A program made the translations under genes and the position numbers. From Secundilactobacillus oryzae JCM 18671 (GTDB lineage Bacteria > Bacillota > Bacilli > Lactobacillales > Lactobacillaceae), in the NCBI RefSeq assembly GCF_000740055.1, contig NZ_BBJM01000007.1, positions 1-62,647 of the forward strand: a stretch of DNA of 62,647 nt, written 5' to 3'. The notes under the pieces were generated by a model that was not told the origin of the DNA, did no database searches, and saw only the letters and a list, made by a program, of their open reading frames with translations. Of this stretch, positions 25,700-33,277 are shown piece after piece. The number at the start of each line of letters is the position of its first letter. The first letter of the stretch is position 1.

Positions 25700-26842
25700 A
25701 TGAAAAACTGGCAATTTTTAAATGATTATACCTTACGAAACGGCGTTAAACTCGCCAACCGAATTGTCATGGCCCCCATGACGGAACAATCTAGTTTCGA
25801 GGACGGCACGATTACAACTGATGAAATCGAGTACTATCGCCTGCGTGCCGGCGCAATTGGCATGCTGATTACCGGTTGCGCGAACGTCAACGATCTCGGT
25901 AAAGGATTCGAAGGCGAGCTCAGTGCCGCAAACACCGACATGCTGCCAGGCCTCCGCCGCTTAGCTAACGCAACTAGTACCGGTACGACTAAAAGTATCC
26001 TTCAAATTTTTAGCGCTGGTCGCATGACGAACACCAAGATTTTGCGTGGTGAACAGCCCGTTTCGGCTAGTGCCGTGCCATCCCTTCAACCAAATGCTGA
26101 AACGCCACGAGAATTAACCCCTGAAGAAGTCGAACAAACCATCAAGGACTTTGGTAACGCCACTAAACTAGCGATTGAAGCTGGATTTGACGGGGTTGAA
26201 CTTCACGGTGCAAACACCTATCTCATTCAACAATTTTTCAGCCCTCACTCCAACCGCCGAACCGATAAATGGGGTGGCTCCTTAGAAAAACGGATGGCTT
26301 TTCCGCTTGCCGTTGTTTCGGAATGTGCTCAAATCATTAAAAACTATGCTGACCGGCCCTTTATCTTAGGTTATCGCCTTTCCCCTGAGGAACGCGAAGA
26401 ACCAGGTATTCGTTTAGCAGATACACTGGAGCTGGTGAAGGCATTGAACGAAACGCCAATTGATTACCTTCACATTTCACTCGCGGATGCGAAAGCGCCA
26501 TCCATCGTCGATAAGACTGATCCAGAACCCGTTTTCGCTAAAATTAAATCAGTTCTCAGTACTGATCTGCCACTAATCACGGTAGGTCACGTGGCTAGCC
26601 CTGACCAAGCAGAATCAATCATCGAGGCAGGCAACGATTTCGTCGCCATCGGTCGTGAATTAATCCGCGAACCTCATTGGCTCCAAAAAGTTCAAAATGG
26701 CGACGAGGATAGCATCCGTTACACTATTTCCAAGAGCGATATGGCTGAACTACGCATCACCCGCCCACTTTGGCAATTCCTGGTGACGGCATTTAAACGA
26801 GGTTTCCCGCTTTCAACGGACGAGCATCAGATTCAACATTAA
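25700..26842 (+). CDS. NADH-dependent flavin oxidoreductase, Old Yellow Enzyme family
   Basis: FMN-containing TIM barrel of 380 aa: N-terminal LANRIVMAPMTEQSS, middle GFDGVELHGANTYLIQQFFSPHSNRRTDKWGGSLEKR (the H-x-A/G-N-x-Y-L substrate-site signature and the RTD-x-WGGS stretch) and DFVAIGRELIREPHW phosphate-binding end. It reduces activated alkenes or other electrophiles; the physiological substrate is unknown. The start has AAAGGAG upstream. Confidence 0.92.
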   Translation: MKNWQFLNDYTLRNGVKLANRIVMAPMTEQSSFEDGTITTDEIEYYRLRAGAIGMLITGCANVNDLGKGFEGELSAANTDMLPGLRRLANATSTGTTKSILQIFSAGRMTNTKILRGEQPVSASAVPSLQPNAETPRELTPEEVEQTIKDFGNATKLAIEAGFDGVELHGANTYLIQQFFSPHSNRRTDKWGGSLEKRMAFPLAVVSECAQIIKNYADRPFILGYRLSPEEREEPGIRLADTLELVKALNETPIDYLHISLADAKAPSIVDKTDPEPVFAKIKSVLSTDLPLITVGHVASPDQAESIIEAGNDFVAIGRELIREPHWLQKVQNGDEDSIRYTISKSDMAELRITRPLWQFLVTAFKRGFPLSTDEHQIQH

Positions 26843-26851
26843 TCTTAATAA

Positions 26852-26880
26852 CAGACAAACGCTTTCATTTACGCTATGAT
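26852..26880 (+). promoter_or_regulatory. Likely promoter of the 26905 gene
   Basis: CAGACA (26852-26857), 17-nt spacer, TATGAT (26875-26880). Confidence 0.5.
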
Positions 26881-26904
26881 AGTCTTAAAGGAGCGTGATC
26901 TACG

Positions 26905-27150
26905 ATGCCAAAAAAAATGCCAACGATTGATCCCAAGCAACTCTTCGAATTTGAAAAAGAAATGCGCCAACAAAATATGGCGCTCGTGAAAGAAAATCCG
27001 TGGTTAGTGCCACCAGTTGTTGCGCTAGCGGTACTTCCCGTTGCCGTAGCGACAGTTGGTTTCTTCCATAACCGCTCTTTAAAAAACAAGTTAAAAATTG
27101 AACGCGAAAAGACCAAGCAACTGACCTTGGAAGCTAAAATGAACCAATAA
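26905..27150 (+). CDS. Small membrane protein of unknown function
   Basis: 81 aa: a charged N-terminal amphipathic stretch (residues 8-30), one transmembrane helix (about 36-54, LVPPVVALAVLPVAVATVGFF) and a lysine/glutamate coiled-coil-like tail (57-80). A strong AAAGGAG ribosome-binding site precedes ATG. Family not recognised. Confidence 0.75.
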   Translation: MPKKMPTIDPKQLFEFEKEMRQQNMALVKENPWLVPPVVALAVLPVAVATVGFFHNRSLKNKLKIEREKTKQLTLEAKMNQ

Positions 27151-27156
27151 ATAACG

Positions 27157-27195
27157 AAACGAGTGATGCTGGATTAACTGGCATCACTCGTTTTT
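27157..27195. terminator. Bidirectional terminator
   Basis: Stem ACGAGTGATGC/GCATCACTCGT (27159-27169 with 27181-27191) with T-runs. The stop codon of the opposing acetyltransferase lies in its loop. Confidence 0.88.
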
Positions 27196-27620
27196 GGTTT
27201 AATTAACGTATTATTCGCAGGGGTGGCAAAGCGATTCTCTCGGAGGAGTTTGAATCCCTCGTGCTCATAAAATGCCAACGCTGCCTTATTTTCCGTAACA
27301 CATTTTAACGTTAGTGGCCGCTTAGCGCGTTTTTCTAATTCCTGGATGAGCTGATGGCCGACACCTTGATGTTGCCACTCAGGATCGATAAACAATAGGT
27401 GGACGAAAGCCAGGAGTCGGTTCATCGATGCGAAACCAACAATTATGTCGTCTTGAACGGCTACAATTACCGATTCGCCCCGTGAATCGCGCGCAAAATC
27501 AGCTAATTCTGGTGATGCCACCCATTTGAAGCTCTGCTGACGTGCACTTAAATAAATCGCTGCCAACCGCTCTTGGTCCTCATTTTTCATTGATCTAATC
27601 GTGATTGCCACCCGCATCAT
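27174..27620 (-). CDS. GNAT family N-acetyltransferase
   Basis: 148 aa. The acetyl-CoA loop WQHQGVGHQLIQEL (Q-x-x-G-x-G/A) and the C-terminal NKAALAFYEHEGF motif are textbook GNAT. Substrate unknown. Start is uncertain: ATG 27620 is very close to AAGGGG, and GTG at residue 4 has better spacing. Confidence 0.88.
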   Translation of the reverse strand: MMRVAITIRSMKNEDQERLAAIYLSARQQSFKWVASPELADFARDSRGESVIVAVQDDIIVGFASMNRLLAFVHLLFIDPEWQHQGVGHQLIQELEKRAKRPLTLKCVTENKAALAFYEHEGFKLLRENRFATPANNTLIKPKTSDAS

Positions 27621-27668
27621 CCCCTTCGCTTTATTTTACAACGCTAAGGCAGATACGCCAAGATACTA

Positions 27669-27704
27669 AAAAGCCCGATTACATAGCCATGCAATCGGGC
27701 TTTT
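27669..27704 (-). terminator. Terminator of pyruvate oxidase
   Basis: Twelve-bp stem AAAAGCCCGATT/AATCGGGCTTTT; on the minus strand a U-rich run follows, 8 nt after the pox stop. Confidence 0.9.
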
Positions 27705-27711
27705 CTATTAA

Positions 27712-29466
27712 TTATCCTTCTGATTCAAACTCTTTTAACGTCTTCAATCCTTCTGCGTAGTAACGCTTCCTGAATTTTTCAATCTCCTCTGCCGAGAACT
27801 TATCTGCATCTAGCTTAAGTTGCTCAACCGGAATTGGACGTTCACCAGTAATTTGAACATCAATCAACACTGGTTCGCCACGCTTAGTAATTTCCAGTGC
27901 CTCGTCAAAAGCCTTTGGTAAGTCCGCTTGTTTCGTAACGGAAATGCCAGTAACGCCTTGTGCTTCTGCCATTTTAGCGAAATCGACACCACCGAGACTA
28001 ACTCCGAATCGGCGTTGTTGATCGTCTTCTTGCTCATCAACGATGAAACCAAGTTCATCATTTTTGAAGACCACGTTAATGATTGGCAGCTTGTACAATG
28101 TTTCCGTGATGAGATCTTGCACAACCATTGATTCTGCACCATCTCCAGCTAAGCTAAAGACCTGCTTGTCTGGGAAACTCAATTTAGACGCCAATGCGCC
28201 TGGTAGTCCAGAACCCATCGTTGCAAACAGACCTGACGTGTACCAGCGTTGTTTGCCAGAATTCTTAATCAATCGAACTGAGTTTTGGGTAACATCCCCG
28301 ACGTCAATTGAGAAGAACGCATCATCTTCCGCAATTCGATTAATTTCTTTGAAGACTGGTTCGAAACGTAAATCGCCATCCGTCTTATTCATCATGTGGT
28401 CATTGTATTCACGCCAATTATCCGCATTTTTAACGTTAGCCTTGTACCAGTCACTCTCAGCAGCCTTGTCTGCACGTTCACTGAGCTTTGCCAAAGCCTT
28501 CTTGGCATCAGCCCACATTGCGACTTCTGTCTTGTGACGCTTACCTAGGACAGCTGGGTTATTATCAATTTGAATAAACTTGGCTTTCGGATTAAATAGA
28601 ATTTCTGCAAATGGGAAGTTCGATCCGACAAATAGAATTAGGTCAGTTTCCGCTAACGCTTCGTTAGCTGGCTTTGAGGCAACTCGCATGGCTGAACCAA
28701 GCAAGGCCGGGAAGTCATAAGGAATTACATCCTTAGCCAATGCGGCGTAAGCAATTGGTAATTGCAACTTTTCTGACAAGGCCATTGCTTCGTCAGCTGC
28801 ACCGCGAACACCTTGACCAATATATAGAAGTGGCTTTTTAGCTTGTTTGATTAACCCAAGTGCCGCATCAACCTCTTCATCGGTTGGCGCTGGTGCTTCA
28901 GCCTTACGGAAATTAGCGGCGGCAGGATAGTAACCGTCTGCCGGAATTTGGGCCTCAGCCAAGTCGTTAGGTACCACAACGACTGCAGGACCATGGTTTG
29001 CGTACGCCTGACGAATCGCTTCATCCACGACATGTGGTAAACTTTCAGCCGTCACAACAGTTCGATTGTAGTAGGCACCATCGCTAAATAGTTGTGATTC
29101 ATCCTGTTCTTGGAAGAAGTCCATGTTCATTTGGCCGTGACCAACTTGGCCCACGATGAACAAAGTTGGTACTTTATCCATTTTTGCATCATAAACGCCT
29201 TGGAATAAGTGGGTGGCACCAGGACCAGCAGAGCCAAAAGCGACACCAATTTTACCTGTCACCCGACCATCACTAACCGCAGCCAATGCGCCAACTTCTT
29301 CGTGGCGGACGTGGATGTACTTGATGTTGCCAGCCTCTTCCTCATCTCTTAACGCATAAACGATGCCGTTAATGCTACCACCTGGGATACCATAAATATG
29401 ATCAACGCCCCAACTTTCCAGGGTTTTTACCATTGCTAAACCTGAACTAATTGTTCCTGCCATCAT
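27712..29466 (-). CDS. pox: Pyruvate oxidase
   Basis: ThDP- and FAD-dependent enzyme converting pyruvate, phosphate and oxygen to acetyl phosphate, CO2 and hydrogen peroxide. The 584 aa show the ThDP-activating Glu57 in VRHEEVGALAA, FGSAGPGATHLFQGVYDA, and the ThDP/Mg motif LAGDGAESMVVQDL with NDELGFI downstream. The regulatory region has a promoter overlapped by a cre-like site and an inverted repeat over the start point, suggesting catabolite repression plus another signal such as oxygen or redox. Monocistronic. Confidence 0.93.
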   Translation of the reverse strand: MMAGTISSGLAMVKTLESWGVDHIYGIPGGSINGIVYALRDEEEAGNIKYIHVRHEEVGALAAVSDGRVTGKIGVAFGSAGPGATHLFQGVYDAKMDKVPTLFIVGQVGHGQMNMDFFQEQDESQLFSDGAYYNRTVVTAESLPHVVDEAIRQAYANHGPAVVVVPNDLAEAQIPADGYYPAAANFRKAEAPAPTDEEVDAALGLIKQAKKPLLYIGQGVRGAADEAMALSEKLQLPIAYAALAKDVIPYDFPALLGSAMRVASKPANEALAETDLILFVGSNFPFAEILFNPKAKFIQIDNNPAVLGKRHKTEVAMWADAKKALAKLSERADKAAESDWYKANVKNADNWREYNDHMMNKTDGDLRFEPVFKEINRIAEDDAFFSIDVGDVTQNSVRLIKNSGKQRWYTSGLFATMGSGLPGALASKLSFPDKQVFSLAGDGAESMVVQDLITETLYKLPIINVVFKNDELGFIVDEQEDDQQRRFGVSLGGVDFAKMAEAQGVTGISVTKQADLPKAFDEALEITKRGEPVLIDVQITGERPIPVEQLKLDADKFSAEEIEKFRKRYYAEGLKTLKEFESEG

Positions 29467-29488
29467 GAATTACCTCCCAAAAATCGTT

Positions 29489-29505
29489 ACTTACAATTTG
29501 TAAGT
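29489..29505. promoter_or_regulatory. Operator-like palindrome at the pox transcription start
   Basis: ACTTACAA-T-TTGTAAGT, a perfect 8+1+8 inverted repeat immediately downstream of the pox -10. The arrangement and length fit a small winged-helix repressor; the ACTTACAA half site is reminiscent of DUF24/HxlR-type redox regulators, which is a guess. Confidence 0.6.
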
Positions 29506-29507
29506 GT

Positions 29508-29536
29508 ATTGTAGTCTCTAACTGAAAACGTTTCAA
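29508..29536 (-). promoter_or_regulatory. pox promoter with overlapping cre-like site
   Basis: TTGAAA (29531-29536), 17-nt spacer, TACAAT (29508-29513). The minus-strand sequence TTGAAACGTTTTCA (29523-29536) matches the CcpA cre consensus TGNAARCGNWWWCA except at position 2 and covers the -35. Confidence 0.7.
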
Positions 29537-29615
29537 ATAAATCGACTCGGTCCTAATTACTAGGCGACTTAACGCCATTTCCTCATTGATTAGCTATTTA
29601 TTTTCAAAACAATTA

Positions 29616-29746
29616 GAAATAAAAAAATCGTTCAATCTCTTTTCAGAAATTGAACGATTTCACGGGAGGTATATGGGGTTTCCCGTGTTCAACGATACTT
29701 CGCACGAAGTAAGTTGAAGCATAATTGGTTATTGGTAACTTGGTAT
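29616..29746 (-). ncRNA. Candidate trans-acting small RNA with a C-rich anti-Shine-Dalgarno loop
   Basis: About 130 nt between a promoter (29753-29781) and a strong terminator (stem 29625-29636 with 29649-29660, then a long U-run). Three stacked hairpins are visible: 29688-29718 (TTCAAC/GTTGAA enclosing TACTTCG/CGAAGTA), 29661-29687 (CACGGGA/TCCCGTG with loop AACCCCATATACC) and the terminator. The middle element contains CCCC and CCTCCC, complementary to GGAGG ribosome-binding sites. No open frame with a ribosome-binding site is seen. Confidence 0.6.
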
Positions 29747-29752
29747 GCCTCA

Positions 29753-29781
29753 AATATAGGAGATTTTTTTGTCAAAAACAA
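29753..29781 (-). promoter_or_regulatory. Promoter of the candidate small RNA
   Basis: TTGTTT (29776-29781), 17-nt spacer, TATATT (29753-29758) on the minus strand, in an A/T-rich region. Confidence 0.6.
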
Positions 29782-29872
29782 GTTTTTTACCCCTTCAAAT
29801 CAAAAAAAGTTAAAAAATTTAGATAAAAGTAATTATAATCATTCGTTTTATATTTCCATGCATTTTAGCCGC

Positions 29873-30469
29873 CTACTTTACGATTAATCTCAGCAAAAGC
29901 GGTGTGATATACGTCTCAATTAATCCCGCGACAAAGATGAGTGGAAGTGCCAAAACGAGTGCATCAATGACTGATTCATAGATGACTTGCCACAGTGAGG
30001 CCTCGGTTTTGTATCGGTCATGCCGAAATAGTCCATCATAAACGGTCCACATAAGCCGAGCACTAATCGCAACCGCAATCAGTTGCGAAGAAACCTCAAA
30101 AATACCGTGTGGCAAAATTCCCAAAACAAACGTGATCCATGGATGGGCTGCACTAGCCAGTACCGCACCCACAGAAATGGTTTGCTGGAGAACAAAGAGA
30201 ATATAGATTGGAACTGGGACGATCCCCAGTGCGATGATAATGAGATCAGCCGAATAGTTGTGTAGAAATAGTGGCAGAAACGAAAGCTTCTCACCCACTT
30301 TAAGGTTAACGAGTCTTTGAGCCATTTCCAGTGCCGATTCGTGCCCCATCGTTAACCGCATCCCCACGGTTAGGACAATCGATGCCGCAATCATGACTAA
30401 TAAGTAGCGAATAAACCGCTTCAAATAAAAGGTTTTGAATCTTCTTAAACTCTCCTTGATGATTGTCAT
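29873..30469 (-). CDS. SpoIIM family (stage II sporulation protein M-like) membrane protein
   Basis: About 198 aa with four to five transmembrane segments. The family hallmark GILPHGIFEVSSQLIA lies near residue 123. In spore formers SpoIIM works with SpoIIP/D in engulfment, but the family is widespread in non-sporulating bacteria where its role is unknown. I start at ATG 30469, 9 nt after GGGGAG; TTG 30478 abuts that site. A 406-nt gap to pox holds the small RNA candidate. Confidence 0.85.
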   Translation of the reverse strand: MTIIKESLRRFKTFYLKRFIRYLLVMIAASIVLTVGMRLTMGHESALEMAQRLVNLKVGEKLSFLPLFLHNYSADLIIIALGIVPVPIYILFVLQQTISVGAVLASAAHPWITFVLGILPHGIFEVSSQLIAVAISARLMWTVYDGLFRHDRYKTEASLWQVIYESVIDALVLALPLIFVAGLIETYITPLLLRLIVK

Positions 30470-30566
30470 CTTAATCAACTCCCCACATCACTTGATCTTT
30501 TACGAAGGTGATTATAATCCCAATCAGCACGCTTACAAGTAATCTGACTGACCGCCATTTTGAGCA

Positions 30567-30597
30567 AATAAAAAACATCCCCACTAATGTGAGAATG
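30567..30597 (-). terminator. Terminator of lepB
   Basis: Minus-strand 9-bp stem CATTCTCAC/GTGGGGATG (with G-U pairs) and ATTA loop, followed by six U. Confidence 0.8.
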
Positions 30598-30605
30598 CCT
30601 AATTA

Positions 30606-31208
30606 CTAATAACTTAAGGAATTGACGTTATGCCGCTTCGTCGCCGTTGATGACCAGACGGGGACCTTTACGACACCATCAATCTTGCTCTTCGGTACAA
30701 AGCCCCAGTAACGACCGTCGTTTGAAACGCTTCGGTGGTCACCTAAAACGAAGTATTCGCCCTTTGGCACAACCTTGCTACCGTTGCCCCACTTGAAACG
30801 TTTGGAGAGTGTCTGGAGGTTCCAGGAGTTGTGCCCTGAACCATCCGTGGTTCCACTGGTACGTTCAGAAGCACTAATGAAGTTTTGGTTGACCTTCTTC
30901 TTATTCACGTATAATTGACCGTTGTTAAACGAAACTGTATCGCCCGGAAGCCCGATAACTCGCTTCACATACTTCGTCTTGGCCTTGGCACTAGGATCAA
31001 CCCCATGAGCATCAAAAACCACAACGCTGAGGTGCTTAATCTTTGATTGTTTGAGAATCCAAACCTTTTCATTATTATCTAGGTTAGGTTGCATTGAGGG
31101 CCCGTCCACTCGGACACGGGCAATGACAAATTTTCCAAGTAACGCAGCGAGTAATAACCCAACCGCAATCGGAATAATCCAACTCATGATTTCTTTAAAT
31201 ACTTTCAT
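30606..31208 (-). CDS. lepB: Signal peptidase I
   Basis: Type I signal peptidase anchored by one N-terminal helix (about residues 7-27). The catalytic serine lies in DGPSMQPNL, the lysine in KYVKRVIGLPGDTV, and box E GDHRSVSNDGRYWG is intact. About 200 aa, typical for lactobacilli. ATG 31208 is chosen because GGGAG sits just upstream; the ATG at 31223 overlaps that site. Confidence 0.93.
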   Translation of the reverse strand: MKVFKEIMSWIIPIAVGLLLAALLGKFVIARVRVDGPSMQPNLDNNEKVWILKQSKIKHLSVVVFDAHGVDPSAKAKTKYVKRVIGLPGDTVSFNNGQLYVNKKKVNQNFISASERTSGTTDGSGHNSWNLQTLSKRFKWGNGSKVVPKGEYFVLGDHRSVSNDGRYWGFVPKSKIDGVVKVPVWSSTATKRHNVNSLSY

Positions 31209-31340
31209 ATTGTCGACTCCCATTATTTATTCCGCGTCTTGCAATTTAACTAGGCAATCCGCGACCAACAGTATAATATTAACATTAAAATAGTTTTTAC
31301 AGTAGCAATTAACAATTATTTAACTAACTAAGGAGTTGCC

Positions 31341-31943
31341 ATGCAAACGAATACCATTGAAAACCAAACGCTAGCGCTAGACGAGGTCGAACCCGACACC
31401 GTTTACGTTAACTGTCATTTTGGCTACTCTAACGACACCATCCGTATCTCTGACGTGACTTTTCGGCACTGTGAGTTTCAGCAAAGTAACTTTGCCGACG
31501 CCGAGTGGACTGATTGCACCTTTGAAAATATCGATTGGTTAAACGCGACCGCTCACCGTAACGTTTTTTTCAGCTGCGATTTCAGCAACTGTCTGCTGAT
31601 GGGTCTCGATTTAACTGGTAGCCAATTAAAACAAACCACGTTTACTGCCTGCAAAGCGACCTACATCAATGTCAGCGAAACGCTGCTTGATCATGTGACC
31701 TTTGCCGATTGTCAGCTGATCGATTCTGCCTTCCAAGCTATCAAGGTTAAGGGGGCTCTGACTTTCAGCCAGTGTGACCTCACTGGGATTGATTTCACGG
31801 ACTCACCGCTCAAGCAAGTCGACATCTCAACATCCTATTTTGAGACGCTCCACCTTTCGCTCGAGCGCATTATGGGCCTAACCATTAGTCCGTTGCAAGC
31901 AACTCAACTCATCACCCTGTTAGGGGTTAAAATTAGTGACTAA
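31341..31943 (+). CDS. Pentapeptide repeat protein
   Basis: 200 aa. From residue about 36 to 165 the chain has a five-residue periodicity A/C/S-x-x-F/L-x (for example VTFRHCEFQQSNFADAEW, CDFSNCLLMGLDLTGSQLK), which folds as a right-handed quadrilateral helix. Such proteins include DNA-mimic gyrase protectors (Qnr, MfpA), but nothing here proves that role. It is 17 nt upstream of the broken exporter gene and likely co-transcribed with it. SD AAGGAG precedes ATG. Confidence 0.85.
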   Translation: MQTNTIENQTLALDEVEPDTVYVNCHFGYSNDTIRISDVTFRHCEFQQSNFADAEWTDCTFENIDWLNATAHRNVFFSCDFSNCLLMGLDLTGSQLKQTTFTACKATYINVSETLLDHVTFADCQLIDSAFQAIKVKGALTFSQCDLTGIDFTDSPLKQVDISTSYFETLHLSLERIMGLTISPLQATQLITLLGVKISD

Positions 31944-31960
31944 TTTAAAGGAGTTTTACT

Positions 31961-33138
31961 GTGTCGAATTCTAATACGCAAAAAACAATCTGGTTCTCCA
32001 TCCTACTGGGAACCCTCAGTGCGACCGGACCACTCGCAATTGATTTATACCTCCCTGCCTTACCACAAATGACAGCGCAGCTACATACAACGACTTCACT
32101 AGCCCAGTTAAGCATCACTAGCTGCTTGATTGGGCTGGCAATCGGACAAATCATCATTGGTGGTATTAGTGACCACATCGGTCGTAAAAAACCACTTATT
32201 ATGGGCTTTTTCCTCTTCGGAATTGCCTCAATTCTGATTTCCTTCACGTCATCCATCACTTTACTCATTGCCTTACGATTTATCCAAGGTATCTGCGGTG
32301 CCAGTGGCCAGATTCTAGCCCGCGCAGTGGCGCGCGACCTCTTTTCTGGTCATAAATTAACCAAGTTTTATGCCATGCTTAATTCCATTAACGGCGTTTT
32401 CCCAATCATTTCACCCATTATCGGGGGCTTCATGATTCATTTTGTTCCGTGGCAGGGCGTTTTCGTCCTGTTAGGACTCATCGGCTTCGTATTAGCCGGA
32501 CTCATCGTGGTGGGCTTACCAGAAACCTTGCCCACTGAGGAACGCGCAACTGCAACTTTTGGCATTCCATTACATCAATTGGTTCGGTATTCAAAGTGCC
32601 CCATTTCCTCTCTTGGACACTCGTAACCGGCCTCATCTACGGCGCCCTTTTCAGCTACATTTCGGCCTCGGCCTTTATTTTTGAAAAAACGTTCCACTTG
32701 AGTCCACAAGTTTTCAGCTTGTTTTACGCACTAAATGGCCTGGGCATGATTCTTGGTAACAATATCCCCGGCCGGCTCATTAACCGTTATTCTGAGCGTT
32801 TCCAGGTTAAAATTGCCTTAATCATTACGATTTTAGCCAGTGGCGCCCTCTGGCTAAGTTCACTTTGCAACGCCGGTTTATGGGTGGTCGTCGCACTCAT
32901 TCTCGTTTTCGTCATTATGAACGGTGTCCTGCTCACCTTATCGACCGCCATTATCATGAACTTATCTGACAAAAATGCCGGCAGCGCGTCTGCCATGGTC
33001 GGCCTCTCCCAAAACGCCTTCGGGAGCGTGGCTTCTCCCCTCGTTGGTGCCTTGGGAACCGGTTATGCACCGATGGCTGGCATAATTTTCATCACGAATC
33101 TAATGGCTCTGGGCTTAATGGGGCGTAAAAAAGCTTAG
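31961..33138 (+). pseudogene. Bcr/CflA family drug-resistance MFS transporter, frameshifted
   Basis: The first frame (31961-32626) gives a normal N-terminal half: LSATGPLAIDLYLPALPQM and GQIIIGGISDHIGRKKPLI, six helices, and GLPETLP at the central loop. It then ends in a nonsense tail (YSKCPISSLGHS). The matching C-terminal half, starting around KVPHFLSWTLVTGLIYG, is in the next frame to 33138 and ends normally. The change from frame 2 to frame 1 near 32585-32600 equals a one-base loss in the central loop. The combined length of about 392 residues fits the family. An efflux pump would not be made unless frameshifting occurs. Confidence 0.88.
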
Positions 33139-33144
33139 CCCCAT

Positions 33145-33173
33145 TTGGCGCTAAGTTACGATTGCGTTACAAT
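33145..33173 (+). promoter_or_regulatory. Promoter of the YfhO family gene
   Basis: TTGGCG (33145-33150), 17-nt spacer, TACAAT (33168-33173). It is followed by a CCCAC/GTGGG hairpin in the leader (about 33214-33230). Confidence 0.6.
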
Positions 33174-33277
33174 AGTTTTATTCATTTTAGAAATGCGATT
33201 TATAAAACATTCATCCCACTTAACGGTGGGATTCTTCATTTCATAGGAAGTTTTAACGATACGGAGGCCGGTTTAAT

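Noticed and set aside
26853-26866. cre site before the 26905 small membrane protein
   Set aside because: Only one half resembles the consensus; three fixed positions fail.
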